Shown piece after piece: positions 13,762 through 20,954 of a stretch of DNA of 23,766 nt. Position 1 is the stretch's first letter; each line of letters starts with the position of its first letter. The translations under genes and the position numbers were made by a program. Below the pieces are notes generated by a model. The model did not search any database. It was not told the origin of the DNA and saw only the letters and a program-made list of their open reading frames with translations. This DNA comes from Lentihominibacter faecis (GTDB lineage: Bacteria; Bacillota; Clostridia; Peptostreptococcales; Anaerovoracaceae). Location of the stretch: the NCBI RefSeq assembly GCF_014306095.1, contig NZ_JACRWC010000072.1, forward strand, positions 1 through 23,766, in the 5' to 3' direction.

Positions 13762-14799
13762 ATGCATATGAACAATCCCGTTTTAACGAATAATACACTT
13801 CGTGTCAAAGAATCTAACACAAATTTGATTTTAGATACATTGAAGAGCTTGCAAATTGCTACGCGAGCTGAAATTGCTCGCATCACCGGGCTCAGCATTG
13901 CCACATGCGGCAACATTCTAAAAGATCTGGTCACATCCGGGGAAATTTTGGAAGGAGATTTAGAAAACTGTAGTGGCGGAAGACCTGCCCGTCAATACAT
14001 CTATAATAAAAATTTCTCGCTGGTGATCGCTATGACGATCCAGTCCGATAAAACCTTGAAAACACTTCAGTATGCAGTAACCAACCTTTACGGTGAAATC
14101 ATGGAAGAGCGGATAAAAGCATACGATCGTATCGATCCTGACACTATAAAAAACTTGGTGTCCGATCTCATTTCCACCCATTCCAATATCAAATCAATCG
14201 GGATCGGAATCCCTGGATTCGCATCAAAAGAAGGTACGATCGGTATCAACGATATTGAAGAATTAAATGGAGTAAATTTAGTCGCCCTTTTGGGAAATGC
14301 CTTTGGCGTGAAAGTCTCTGTCGATCGAAGTCCGTCCATCAGCGCATACGGCTATTACCAGGCTCATGCTGAACATCAAGGTCAAACTTTAGCAACGATA
14401 TTAACCCCACTGGAACATCCTGTAGGCGCCGGATTTATTATCAACAACCAAATATATAGAGGAGCTTCAAATATGGAAGGGGAAATCAGTTATATTTATG
14501 ATAGTTTTGCCAGTGAACTTCAATTTGCTGATTCAACAAAGCCAAAGCTTATTCAGGAAACACTGTTTTCCATCGCAGCTATAATCTCCACCATTAATCC
14601 TTCGGTTATTGTCCTTATGGGAAAAAGTTTTAATGTCGAAAACTTTAAAACCATTTGCGACACCTGTGCCGAAATGTTCCCAAGTGAATTTCTCCCGAAA
14701 TTTGAATTGCAGGAGGATTACAGCGATGTATATCTGCAGGGAACCATCCAAATTGCAATCGACTGCCTGAAGCCAAAGGTGAAACTAATCGCAAAATAG
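13762..14799 (+). CDS. ROK/NagC-type transcriptional regulator 2
   Basis: A 345-aa paralogue of the preceding regulator. By direct count 59 of the first 83 residues are identical, including nearly all of the helix-turn-helix (ATRAEIARITGLSIATCGNI) and the wing CSGGRPARQYIYN, whereas the sensor domain has diverged strongly. The sensor domain keeps more ROK character than copy 1: GIGIPGFASKEGTIGIND near 151-168, VDRSPSISAYGYYQ, and VGAGFIINNQIYRGASNMEGE. The zinc-binding CxCGxxGC motif is missing, as in copy 1. GAGAGGA precedes the ATG at 13762. A strong terminator follows the stop. Both copies may bind the same operators while responding to different small molecules. Confidence 0.88.
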   Translation: MHMNNPVLTNNTLRVKESNTNLILDTLKSLQIATRAEIARITGLSIATCGNILKDLVTSGEILEGDLENCSGGRPARQYIYNKNFSLVIAMTIQSDKTLKTLQYAVTNLYGEIMEERIKAYDRIDPDTIKNLVSDLISTHSNIKSIGIGIPGFASKEGTIGINDIEELNGVNLVALLGNAFGVKVSVDRSPSISAYGYYQAHAEHQGQTLATILTPLEHPVGAGFIINNQIYRGASNMEGEISYIYDSFASELQFADSTKPKLIQETLFSIAAIISTINPSVIVLMGKSFNVENFKTICDTCAEMFPSEFLPKFELQEDYSDVYLQGTIQIAIDCLKPKVKLIAK

Positions 14800-14811
14800 A
14801 ATAGATATGAC

Positions 14812-14846
14812 AGAAGCCTGTGTCTACCAAAGCACAGGCTTCTTTT
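14812..14846 (+). terminator. Intrinsic terminator after ROK regulator 2
   Basis: A perfect 11-bp stem AGAAGCCTGTG/CACAGGCTTCT (14812-14822, 14833-14843) with a ten-base loop runs into TTTT. It begins 12 bases after the ROK stop. Confidence 0.85.
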
Positions 14847-14877
14847 ACTTTGATAGATTACTTCCTATTGCTTATCC

Positions 14878-14928
14878 AAAAAATAAGACGCTGCAGAACC
14901 GATCAAAAATCAGTTCTGCAGCGTCTTA
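14878..14928 (-). terminator. Intrinsic terminator of lplA
   Basis: A 16-bp perfect stem (14884-14899 with 14913-14928) and 13-base loop, followed on the minus strand by TTTTTT (14883-14878). It lies just past the lplA stop and faces the ROK terminator, so the two convergent units are well insulated. Confidence 0.88.
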
Positions 14929-14951
14929 TCGCACGCAAATCATCTCTGAAT

Positions 14952-15935
14952 TTACCCCTCTTGAAAACACTTCAGCACTTCGTCCCTGGAAATACTTCCG
15001 AAGTACAATTCCAGCGGCAACGGGTCTAAAGCCTGCGTCACCGCTCGAACATCAAACGGAATGCCTGTAAGTACTTTCTCAACATTCTCTATACTCTGTA
15101 ATGAAAGGAAGTCTCCGATGATGATACATTGCTGTATGATCCCACCTTCAACTTCTAGGTTCACTTCTATGGAACCCCCTTCAAACCTCATTCGATTTTT
15201 ATAATTGAATTTCGGCGATCTTCCGTAGACCCAGTCCCAGCTGCGATATTTCTGGTCTGCCAGATCGCGTATTTCCGCCAGCTGAGCCTCTTCAAAGAAA
15301 GTCTCGTTCACTTCGCCGTTAAACCAGTTGTCCAACAGCAGATTTTTAATATCTTCTATATCCAGTTTATGATCCGCATAAGCATTGATATTGGTCACCC
15401 GGCTTCGCACGGACTTGATTCCCTTTGACTTGATCTTATCTTCGGATACATTGAGGACATTGCTGATTTTCCCCAGATCCGAATCGATCAGCAGCGTTCC
15501 ATGATGGAGGATCCGCCCGTCCAGCAAACGCTGTGCACTGCCGGAAATTTTCTTGCCGTCCAGAAGCAGATCGTTTCGGCCTTTCATGACCACTTTCAGT
15601 CCGATCTTGGCAAAAGCTTTCGTGATCGGTTCCAAAAATCTGGCATAGCTGGAACTCTCTCCATCATCCCAGTCGGTGATATAGGAGAAATTCAAATTCC
15701 CCATATCGTGGTATACCGCTCCGCCTCCGGTTGTTCTTCTGACAATATTGACTCCCAGCTCTTTCGCTGCATCCATATTGATCTCTTCTAACGGATTTTG
15801 ATTCACCCCAAATACGATCGTATTATCGTTCTGCCACAAAAGAACGTAGTCATCATCTTTACAGTTTTTCAAAACATATTCTTCAAACGCCAGATTATAG
15901 CACGGATCCGTGCTGCCCGTTTTCATATACTTCAT
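14952..15935 (-). CDS. lplA: Lipoate-protein ligase A
   Basis: Activates lipoate with ATP and attaches it to the acceptor lysine of lipoyl domains. The 327-aa protein has the catalytic-domain signature RRTTGGGAVYHDMGNLNFSY at 66-85, the nearby DGKKISGSAQR loop (127-136) with the conserved lysine, and HHGTLLIDSDL. The C-terminal accessory domain of the bacterial LplA type follows from about 240. The start is set at 15935 because AAAGGA lies upstream and the homologous sequence begins there; the frame is open back to 16040, but those residues are basic and not family-like. It stands alone between its own promoter and terminator. Its natural local target is Lys43 of the lipoyl protein at 5028-5294. 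Confidence 0.93.
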   Translation of the reverse strand: MKYMKTGSTDPCYNLAFEEYVLKNCKDDDYVLLWQNDNTIVFGVNQNPLEEINMDAAKELGVNIVRRTTGGGAVYHDMGNLNFSYITDWDDGESSSYARFLEPITKAFAKIGLKVVMKGRNDLLLDGKKISGSAQRLLDGRILHHGTLLIDSDLGKISNVLNVSEDKIKSKGIKSVRSRVTNINAYADHKLDIEDIKNLLLDNWFNGEVNETFFEEAQLAEIRDLADQKYRSWDWVYGRSPKFNYKNRMRFEGGSIEVNLEVEGGIIQQCIIIGDFLSLQSIENVEKVLTGIPFDVRAVTQALDPLPLELYFGSISRDEVLKCFQEG

Positions 15936-15970
15936 GGCTCTTCGTCCTTTCTTTTTCATCCTCATCCGTG

Positions 15971-16007
15971 CAGAGGACAGGCATCGAACCACCTGTCCCC
16001 GCCTCTG
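15971..16007 (-). promoter_or_regulatory. Hairpin in the lplA 5' leader
   Basis: GGACAGG and CCTGTCC pair around a ten-base loop, and the flanking CAGAG and CTCTG can extend the stem across an internal bulge. It lies between the predicted promoter and the ribosome site and has no T-run, so it is a leader structure rather than a terminator. Its role is unknown. Confidence 0.4.
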
Positions 16008-16049
16008 AGGAATTCCAAAATATGTTTTTTGATGTCGCAAGGAAATAGG

Positions 16050-16077
16050 ATTGGAATCGAGTAAGTGTTTATGTCAA
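16050..16077 (-). promoter_or_regulatory. Possible lplA promoter
   Basis: On the minus strand there is a consensus TTGACA (16077-16072), 16 bases, then TCCAAT (16055-16050), four of six consensus -10 bases. This gives a leader of roughly 110 bases containing the hairpin at 15971-16007. Confidence 0.45.
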
Positions 16078-16362
16078 ATTATCTCATAGGCTTTCACTCA
16101 AGTTACGACTTTGTATTTTGTTCGGAGTTCTTTATGTATGGATTATGTTATGTACTTCGCTTTTGTAAACATATGTTGCGACATTATGTCATTGCTTTTC
16201 GTAACTCTTTTTATAAGTTACCACTATCTCCGTTACATGTCAATAGTTTTCTTGTAATTTCAATAGTCTTATTTATTCCGTATTTATCATAACTTCTATA
16301 ATAACCATTGCATTTTCGCCGCAATAGTGCTAGAGTTACCTTATGAACCAAGGAGGGATCTT
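16078..16362. other. Intergenic region between lplA and the SGNH hydrolase gene
   Basis: About 285 bases, AT-rich, with no convincing gene on either strand. It holds a perfect TATAAT (16297-16302) that probably serves the hydrolase gene, though its -35 is poor, and a strong AAGGAGGG ribosome site (16350-16357). The motif TTGCGACAT (16176-16184) is an inverted copy of ATGTCGCAA at 16032-16040. Confidence 0.4.
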
Positions 16363-16974
16363 ATGCATAATACAAACATTATATGCCTTGGAGACAGCTT
16401 TACGCGCGGCTTCGGGGTAAGAAAAAAAGAAAACTGGATTTCTCAGTCATATCCAGAAAACACAACACTAATCAACGCAGGAATCAACGGTGATACCACA
16501 TCCGGGATGCTGGCTCGCTTTTCACGGGACGTGATCGAGCATAGACCAGATTATGTTCTTATTACAGGAGGAATCAACGATTTCATCGTGGGCAGCAGTC
16601 TGGATATCCCTAAAAACAACTACATGGCCATGGCACACCAGGCTGCCGCCCAGCGAATCACTCCTATTATAGGAATCGCACCCGGCTTTTCTGCGGGACA
16701 GATCCGAAGCGACTGGGCTGCTTTCAGCGACTTCGGGAAAGTTTCGGAAAAACACTTGCTGCTTCGGCTTTGGCTTCATTCCTTTGCCTCTACCTTTGAC
16801 TTTCCCGTTTTCGACTTTTACGCTGGTTTTGAATCATTCAAAGCGCAGACCGGCCAGCTTTTTCAAAATGATCTGTACCTGGATGGCATTCATCTAACCG
16901 CCTCCGGTCACAAGGCGATTGCCCAAAACGTTACTCATATGATCACGAAATTACTCGATAAAAATACCAACTGA
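16363..16974 (+). CDS. SGNH/GDSL-type esterase or lipase
   Basis: A 203-aa SGNH hydrolase with all four blocks: GDSFTRGFG with nucleophile Ser12, NAGINGDTT around 38-46 (oxyanion Gly), GGINDF with Asn72, and DGIHLTASGH with Asp174 and His177. There is no signal peptide, so a cytoplasmic enzyme is likely. The family cleaves ester or thioester bonds of many substrates (acyl-lipids, acyl-CoA-like thioesters, acetylated sugars), and the substrate cannot be predicted. The ATG at 16363 follows AAGGAGGG; a longer frame from GTG 16327 has no ribosome site. The flavoprotein gene begins 11 bases after its stop with its own GAGGAGA site, so the two form a small operon. Confidence 0.88.
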   Translation: MHNTNIICLGDSFTRGFGVRKKENWISQSYPENTTLINAGINGDTTSGMLARFSRDVIEHRPDYVLITGGINDFIVGSSLDIPKNNYMAMAHQAAAQRITPIIGIAPGFSAGQIRSDWAAFSDFGKVSEKHLLLRLWLHSFASTFDFPVFDFYAGFESFKAQTGQLFQNDLYLDGIHLTASGHKAIAQNVTHMITKLLDKNTN

Positions 16975-16985
16975 GGAGAATTGCC

Positions 16986-17618
16986 ATGAAAGTATTAATG
17001 TTAAACGGAAGCTCAAATAAGAAAGGCTGCACCTTTACAGCCCTCGAGGAAATTGGAAAAATCCTCACCGAAGAAAATATACAATATGAAATCGTTCAAA
17101 TCGGTCCAGGCAGGATCCGCGACTGTAATGGATGTATGATGTGTAATGGAGTCAAATGTGTTTTTGAAGATGACCCCGTCAACGAGTTTGTAGAAAAAGC
17201 ACATAAAGCAGATGGTTTTGTATTCGGCACACCTGTGTACTATGCCCATCCGACCGGCCGAATCCTTTCCTTCCTTGATCGAGCTTTTTTCAGCTGCTGC
17301 GATGGTCTGAGCTACAAAGCCTTTGCACACAAACCTGCGGCAGCTATCGCCTCAGCACGCCGCGCGGGAACGAGTGCATCTTTAGACGTTCTTCAGAAAT
17401 ATTTCACCATCGCCCAGATGCCAGTCGTAAGCTCCACCTACTGGAATATGGTTCACGGCTGGAAACCGTCCGATGTCAAAAAAGACCTAGAAGGACTTCA
17501 GACCATGCACAATCTAGGACGCAATATGGCTTGGCTGCTCAAGTCGATCGAGGCCGGAAAGAGAGCAGGAATCCTGCCACCTGTGCAGGAATCCGGTAAC
17601 ATGACCAACTTTATTTGA
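16986..17618 (+). CDS. Flavodoxin-fold NAD(P)H:FMN reductase with iron-sulfur-flavoprotein-like cysteines
   Basis: A 210-aa flavodoxin-fold protein. The FMN phosphate loop is NGSSNKKGCT at 7-16, and GTPVYYAHPTGRILSFLDR near 80-98 is the second flavin-contact loop of the NADPH-dependent FMN reductase family. Cys47, Cys50, Cys53 and Cys58 form a CX2CX2CX4C pattern, the compact cluster motif of archaeal and clostridial iron-sulfur flavoproteins (Isf), so a [4Fe-4S] cluster is possible. Such proteins move electrons between ferredoxin, flavin and oxidants. It is paired with the SGNH hydrolase gene and precedes the cobalamin operon. A role in reducing cobalt for adenosylation can be imagined but nothing in the sequence proves it. 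Confidence 0.85.
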   Translation: MKVLMLNGSSNKKGCTFTALEEIGKILTEENIQYEIVQIGPGRIRDCNGCMMCNGVKCVFEDDPVNEFVEKAHKADGFVFGTPVYYAHPTGRILSFLDRAFFSCCDGLSYKAFAHKPAAAIASARRAGTSASLDVLQKYFTIAQMPVVSSTYWNMVHGWKPSDVKKDLEGLQTMHNLGRNMAWLLKSIEAGKRAGILPPVQESGNMTNFI

Positions 17619-17641
17619 TCCTATCCTTGCACAAGATGCCG

Positions 17642-17658
17642 TGATATAATAAACCCTA
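17642..17658 (+). promoter_or_regulatory. Extended -10 promoter directly abutting the start codon
   Basis: TG (17642-17643), one base, then a perfect TATAAT (17645-17650). No good -35 is seen, as is usual for extended -10 promoters. The expected transcription start, six to eight bases downstream, coincides with the ATG at 17658, and no ribosome site lies between them, so the mRNA would be leaderless. Confidence 0.55.
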
Positions 17659-18422
17659 TGAAAAATCTTTACATCGCGACCATCGGCGAGGACTTCGCCT
17701 GCTGGGTCAAAAAAACACAAAGCGGCCTCGAACTGGATCAGTTCTGCATGGCAGAAAATCTGGACGAGCCAAAATACGAATCATGCTGCAAAGAGATCCG
17801 CCGGCTTTTTACGGACTGCAAAGTCTCTCCGGAGCACGCGGTGCTCCACGCACCGTTTAACGAACTGCATCCGGCGGCTATCGATCCTCTTGCAAAGGAC
17901 CTTGCCCGCCATCGGATGGAGCAGGCGTACACCGCCTGTAAAGATCTGGGCATCACTAAAATGGTAGTCCACTCCGGTTATGTGCCTCACATTTACTTTA
18001 AATCGTGGCATCAGGAGCAATCGGTGAAATTCTGGACGGGATTTATGGCAGACAAGCCTGCGGATTTTCAGCTTTGCATCGAAAACGTCCTGGAAGATGA
18101 ACCGCAGATGATGGCAGATATGCTAAAAGATATCGATCAGCCTAACATCGGCATCTGTCTGGACATCGGCCACGCCAACTGTATGAGCGATGTTCCGGTC
18201 AGCCAGTGGATCCAGGTGCTGTCACCGTATATCAAACACTTCCACCTTCACAACAACGACGGAAGCTACGACTGGCACGCACCGTTTGACGAAGGGAGCA
18301 TGGATATCCACGCTCTTTTGCGGCAGGCAAAGGAGCTTTGCAATCCGGACACCACCTACACTGTCGAGGTCATCCACTGCGGCAAGGCCATGGAGTGGAT
18401 GGAAAATCAAAAAAACTTATAG
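17658..18422 (+). CDS. Sugar phosphate isomerase/epimerase-like TIM-barrel protein
   Basis: A 254-aa member of the xylose-isomerase-like TIM-barrel (AP endonuclease 2) superfamily. The usual metal-site pattern is visible: VVHSGY with His105, CIENVLED with Glu142, LDIGHANC with Asp169 and His172, HFHLHNND around 195-201, and VEVIH with Glu237. Family members isomerise or epimerise sugars or cleave DNA; which applies here is unclear. It is the first gene of the cobalamin assembly operon, with cobT starting 17 bases after its stop, yet no member of this fold has a known step in nucleotide-loop assembly. The N-terminus KNLYIATIG is a proper first barrel strand, supporting this start although no ribosome site is present. 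Confidence 0.85.
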   Translation: MKNLYIATIGEDFACWVKKTQSGLELDQFCMAENLDEPKYESCCKEIRRLFTDCKVSPEHAVLHAPFNELHPAAIDPLAKDLARHRMEQAYTACKDLGITKMVVHSGYVPHIYFKSWHQEQSVKFWTGFMADKPADFQLCIENVLEDEPQMMADMLKDIDQPNIGICLDIGHANCMSDVPVSQWIQVLSPYIKHFHLHNNDGSYDWHAPFDEGSMDIHALLRQAKELCNPDTTYTVEVIHCGKAMEWMENQKNL

Positions 18423-18439
18423 ATAACAACGAGGAAACT

Positions 18440-19597
18440 ATGACGAAAGAAGAATTCTTTGCACAATTAAATGAGATCGATCCCGCCGACGTCAAAGCCA
18501 TGGAAAAAGCCGCAGACCGTCAGGCCAGACTGGCAAAACCGCCGGGCAGCCTGGGCGTGCTCGAAGAGCTTTCCATCAAAATGGCAGGGATCACGGGACA
18601 GGTAAATAACACCATCGAAAAGACCTGCGTCGCTGTCATGTGCGCCGACAATGGCGTTGCAGAAGAAGGCATCGCATCAGCACCCCAGTCGGTGACCCGG
18701 GCGCAAACCATCAACTTCACCCGCAGACTCACCGGCGTGGGAGCACTGGCAGAAAGCTTCGGAAGTGACCTTCTCATCGTCGATCTCGGTGTGAAAGACG
18801 ACATTCCGCAAGAGTTTTACTGCGAAGCACCCCTGGCAGACACCCATAAAATCGTAAACCGCCGGATCCGCCGCGGCACCTGGAATATTGCAAAAGGCCC
18901 TGCCATGACCTTTGCAGAAGCACTGCAGTGTATCGAGACCGGCATGGAGATGGCGAGCGCTTTAAAAAAAGCGGGATACGACCTGATCGGTGCAGGAGAA
19001 ATGGGCATCGGCAACACCACCACGAGCGCAGCCGTACTTTCCGCCCTGACAGGCCTTGGCGCGGAGGAGACATGCGGCAGAGGCGGCGGTGTCAACGATG
19101 CGGGATTTTCAAAGAAAAAAGAAATCGTGGATGCCGTGTCCCAGCCCTACCGGAGCACGGAATTCGGAGAAGCTCTGGACTGCCTGACTGACGTGCGAAA
19201 CGCCACGCTGGAGATCCTGGCGACGGCAGGCGGATTCGACATCTGTGCCATGACCGGCCTGTACCTGGGTGCGGCACGAAACCGGCTACCCATCGTGATA
19301 GACGGCTATATTTCCGCAGTCGCTTCACTGGCAGCTTATATGATGGCGCCGGACTGTGCCTCCTATATGTTTGCATCTCATAAATCCCTGGAAAAAGGCT
19401 ACATGCATGCTATGGACCGCCTGGAGCTCCGGCCGTTTCTCGACCTGGACATGCGCCTTGGAGAAGGCAGCGGCTGCCCCATCGCCTTCGAGGTGCTCCG
19501 GGGAGCATGCGACGTGATGTGCCACATGGCGACCTTCGATGAGGCCGAGATCAACGACGATTATCTGGATGAGATCCAGGAAGGAGACTTCTTTTAA
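18440..19597 (+). CDS. cobT: Nicotinate-nucleotide--dimethylbenzimidazole phosphoribosyltransferase
   Basis: Makes alpha-ribazole phosphate from a lower-ligand base and nicotinate mononucleotide, for the cobalamin nucleotide loop. The 385-aa protein shows the family motifs KPPGSLG near 33, MCADNGVAEEGI (base pocket), GEMGIGNTT near 193, GYISAVASLAA, and RLGEGSG with catalytic Glu342. It is slightly longer than typical CobT (about 350 aa), with an acidic C-terminal tail. The ATG at 18440 follows GAGGA; an open frame reaches back to 18338 but overlaps the preceding gene. cobU begins immediately after its stop. The downstream genes complete the assembly pathway. Confidence 0.95.
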   Translation: MTKEEFFAQLNEIDPADVKAMEKAADRQARLAKPPGSLGVLEELSIKMAGITGQVNNTIEKTCVAVMCADNGVAEEGIASAPQSVTRAQTINFTRRLTGVGALAESFGSDLLIVDLGVKDDIPQEFYCEAPLADTHKIVNRRIRRGTWNIAKGPAMTFAEALQCIETGMEMASALKKAGYDLIGAGEMGIGNTTTSAAVLSALTGLGAEETCGRGGGVNDAGFSKKKEIVDAVSQPYRSTEFGEALDCLTDVRNATLEILATAGGFDICAMTGLYLGAARNRLPIVIDGYISAVASLAAYMMAPDCASYMFASHKSLEKGYMHAMDRLELRPFLDLDMRLGEGSGCPIAFEVLRGACDVMCHMATFDEAEINDDYLDEIQEGDFF

Positions 19598-20134
19598 ATG
19601 AATGTATTCATCAGCGGCGGCTGCAAGAACGGCAAATCCTTTTATGCGCAGCGCCTGGCTCGCAGGCAGGCGGTTGAGGCCGGCAGCCCTCTTTACTACA
19701 TCGCTACCATGATCCCCCACGACGAAGAGGATCACGCACGGATCCGCAGACACCTGACCGAACGGGACGGCTGGGGATTCACGACGCTGGAATGCGGGAA
19801 AAACCTGCTGTCGCTCCTGGACGATCCTCAGGTAGTTCCCTCCGGAGCATTTTTATTAGACAGCGTGACCGCACTTCTCAGCAATGAGATGTTCGACGAG
19901 CGCGGCGAATTCGATCCGGATGCTGCAAATCGGATCCGAGGGGATCTTACAGAGTTTGCCGCAAAGACCGGGAGCACGGTTTTCGTCTCCGATTATATCT
20001 ATAGCGATGCCTGCGAATACAGTGAGACTGTCGAGGCTTACCGCCAGGGGCTGGCGGCAGCAGACCGGGCGCTGGCTTCTGTCTGCGAACGGGTGATCGA
20101 AATCAGTGGAGGAATGGAGGAAATCTGGAAATGA
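19598..20134 (+). CDS. cobU: Bifunctional adenosylcobinamide kinase / adenosylcobinamide-phosphate guanylyltransferase
   Basis: Phosphorylates adenosylcobinamide and then transfers GMP to give AdoCbi-GDP. The 178-aa length is standard. The P-loop is SGGCKNGKS (Lys13, Ser14), YYIATM is the beta-2 motif, and RIRRHLTERDGW carries the likely guanylylated histidine (His52). LLDSVTALLSNEMF corresponds to the conserved Walker-B-like DxxTxxLxN segment. The normal C-terminal GxGIVPxxxxxRxFxDxxGxxNQ region is altered: VSDYIYSDACEYSETVEAYRQG is present, but the canonical GIVP wording occurs instead in the CobU-like protein at 20955-21398. It abuts cobT (no gap) and overlaps cobS by four bases, indicating translational coupling. 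Confidence 0.92.
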   Translation: MNVFISGGCKNGKSFYAQRLARRQAVEAGSPLYYIATMIPHDEEDHARIRRHLTERDGWGFTTLECGKNLLSLLDDPQVVPSGAFLLDSVTALLSNEMFDERGEFDPDAANRIRGDLTEFAAKTGSTVFVSDYIYSDACEYSETVEAYRQGLAAADRALASVCERVIEISGGMEEIWK

Positions 20135-20940
20135 GATATATAAAAGGGTTTTTGATGGCCTGGGGATGTTTTTGCCGGATCCCATGCCCATATCGTGGCT
20201 GGGAAGAAGATAATCGATACGCCATGCTCAATATGTTTCCCCTGATCGGAACGGCTCTAGGGATGCTTGTGAGCGTTATTTGGTGGCTGCTGTCCCTGCT
20301 GGGCGTCAGCAGCTTACTGACTGGCGCACTGCTGACCTTCTGCTATTTCTGGATGACGGGATTTATTCACCTGGACGGGTTTATGGACTGCAGCGATGCG
20401 GTGCTTTCCCGCAGGCCGCTGGCTGACCGGCAGCGGATCTTGAAGGACTCCCACGTAGGAGCATTCGCTGTGATCTCTCTCGGGTTTATGATACTGCTGT
20501 TTTTCGCATCTATGGCGACTTTAGCGGAGGATTTCTCTCTGGCAAAAGCGGCCATGCTGTGCGCTGTTTTTACTATATCGCGGGAACTTTCCGCCTACAG
20601 CATCATCAACCGGACACCGATGCAAACCAGCCAGTATCGCGGGCTGTCCTCACATTATTATAACGAACAGGGATGGACAGGGGTGATCATGACTATCGTG
20701 ATCTGCCTGATACTAGTGGTGCTCCCAGGCTGTGGGCTTTTGGGTGATTTTTCGGTACTGCGACTGATCGTTCTACTGTGGATCCTGCTGGCGCAGGCTT
20801 CTCTGGAAAGCCTTATCGGCAGACGCATGAGAAAGCAGCTGGGCGGCATGAGCGGGGACGTTTCCGGCTACATGATCGTCACCGGCGAACTGACCGGGAT
20901 ACTACTGCTGGCGCTGGTTGGCGGCGCGATCGCGCTTTAG
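20131..20940 (+). CDS. cobS: Adenosylcobinamide-GDP ribazoletransferase (cobalamin synthase)
   Basis: Joins AdoCbi-GDP and alpha-ribazole (phosphate) to form adenosylcobalamin (phosphate) in the cytoplasmic membrane. A 269-aa protein with about six to seven hydrophobic segments. The CobS signature is clear: FIHLDGFMDCSDAVLSRR near 71-88 and ILKDSHVGAFAV near 105-116, with the acidic DGxxDxxD metal-binding motif intact. The ATG overlaps the cobU stop (ATGA). A GGAGG ribosome site for the next gene lies right after its stop. Confidence 0.94.
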   Translation: MRYIKGFLMAWGCFCRIPCPYRGWEEDNRYAMLNMFPLIGTALGMLVSVIWWLLSLLGVSSLLTGALLTFCYFWMTGFIHLDGFMDCSDAVLSRRPLADRQRILKDSHVGAFAVISLGFMILLFFASMATLAEDFSLAKAAMLCAVFTISRELSAYSIINRTPMQTSQYRGLSSHYYNEQGWTGVIMTIVICLILVVLPGCGLLGDFSVLRLIVLLWILLAQASLESLIGRRMRKQLGGMSGDVSGYMIVTGELTGILLLALVGGAIAL

Positions 20941-20954
20941 GAGGATAAATAACT

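Noticed and set aside
15971..16007. tRNA-like T-arm (GGTTCGAT) in the lplA leader
   Set aside because: The base pairing does not give a five-pair stem with a seven-base T-loop, and no acceptor, D or anticodon arms are found.
16065..16292. 75-codon plus-strand frame between lplA and the hydrolase
   Set aside because: No ribosome site, odd Phe/Tyr/Cys-rich composition, AT-rich intergenic DNA carrying the lplA promoter on the other strand.
18338..18439. N-terminal extension of cobT by 34 codons
   Set aside because: It overlaps the preceding isomerase gene in another frame; CobT homology and a GAGGA site support the ATG at 18440.
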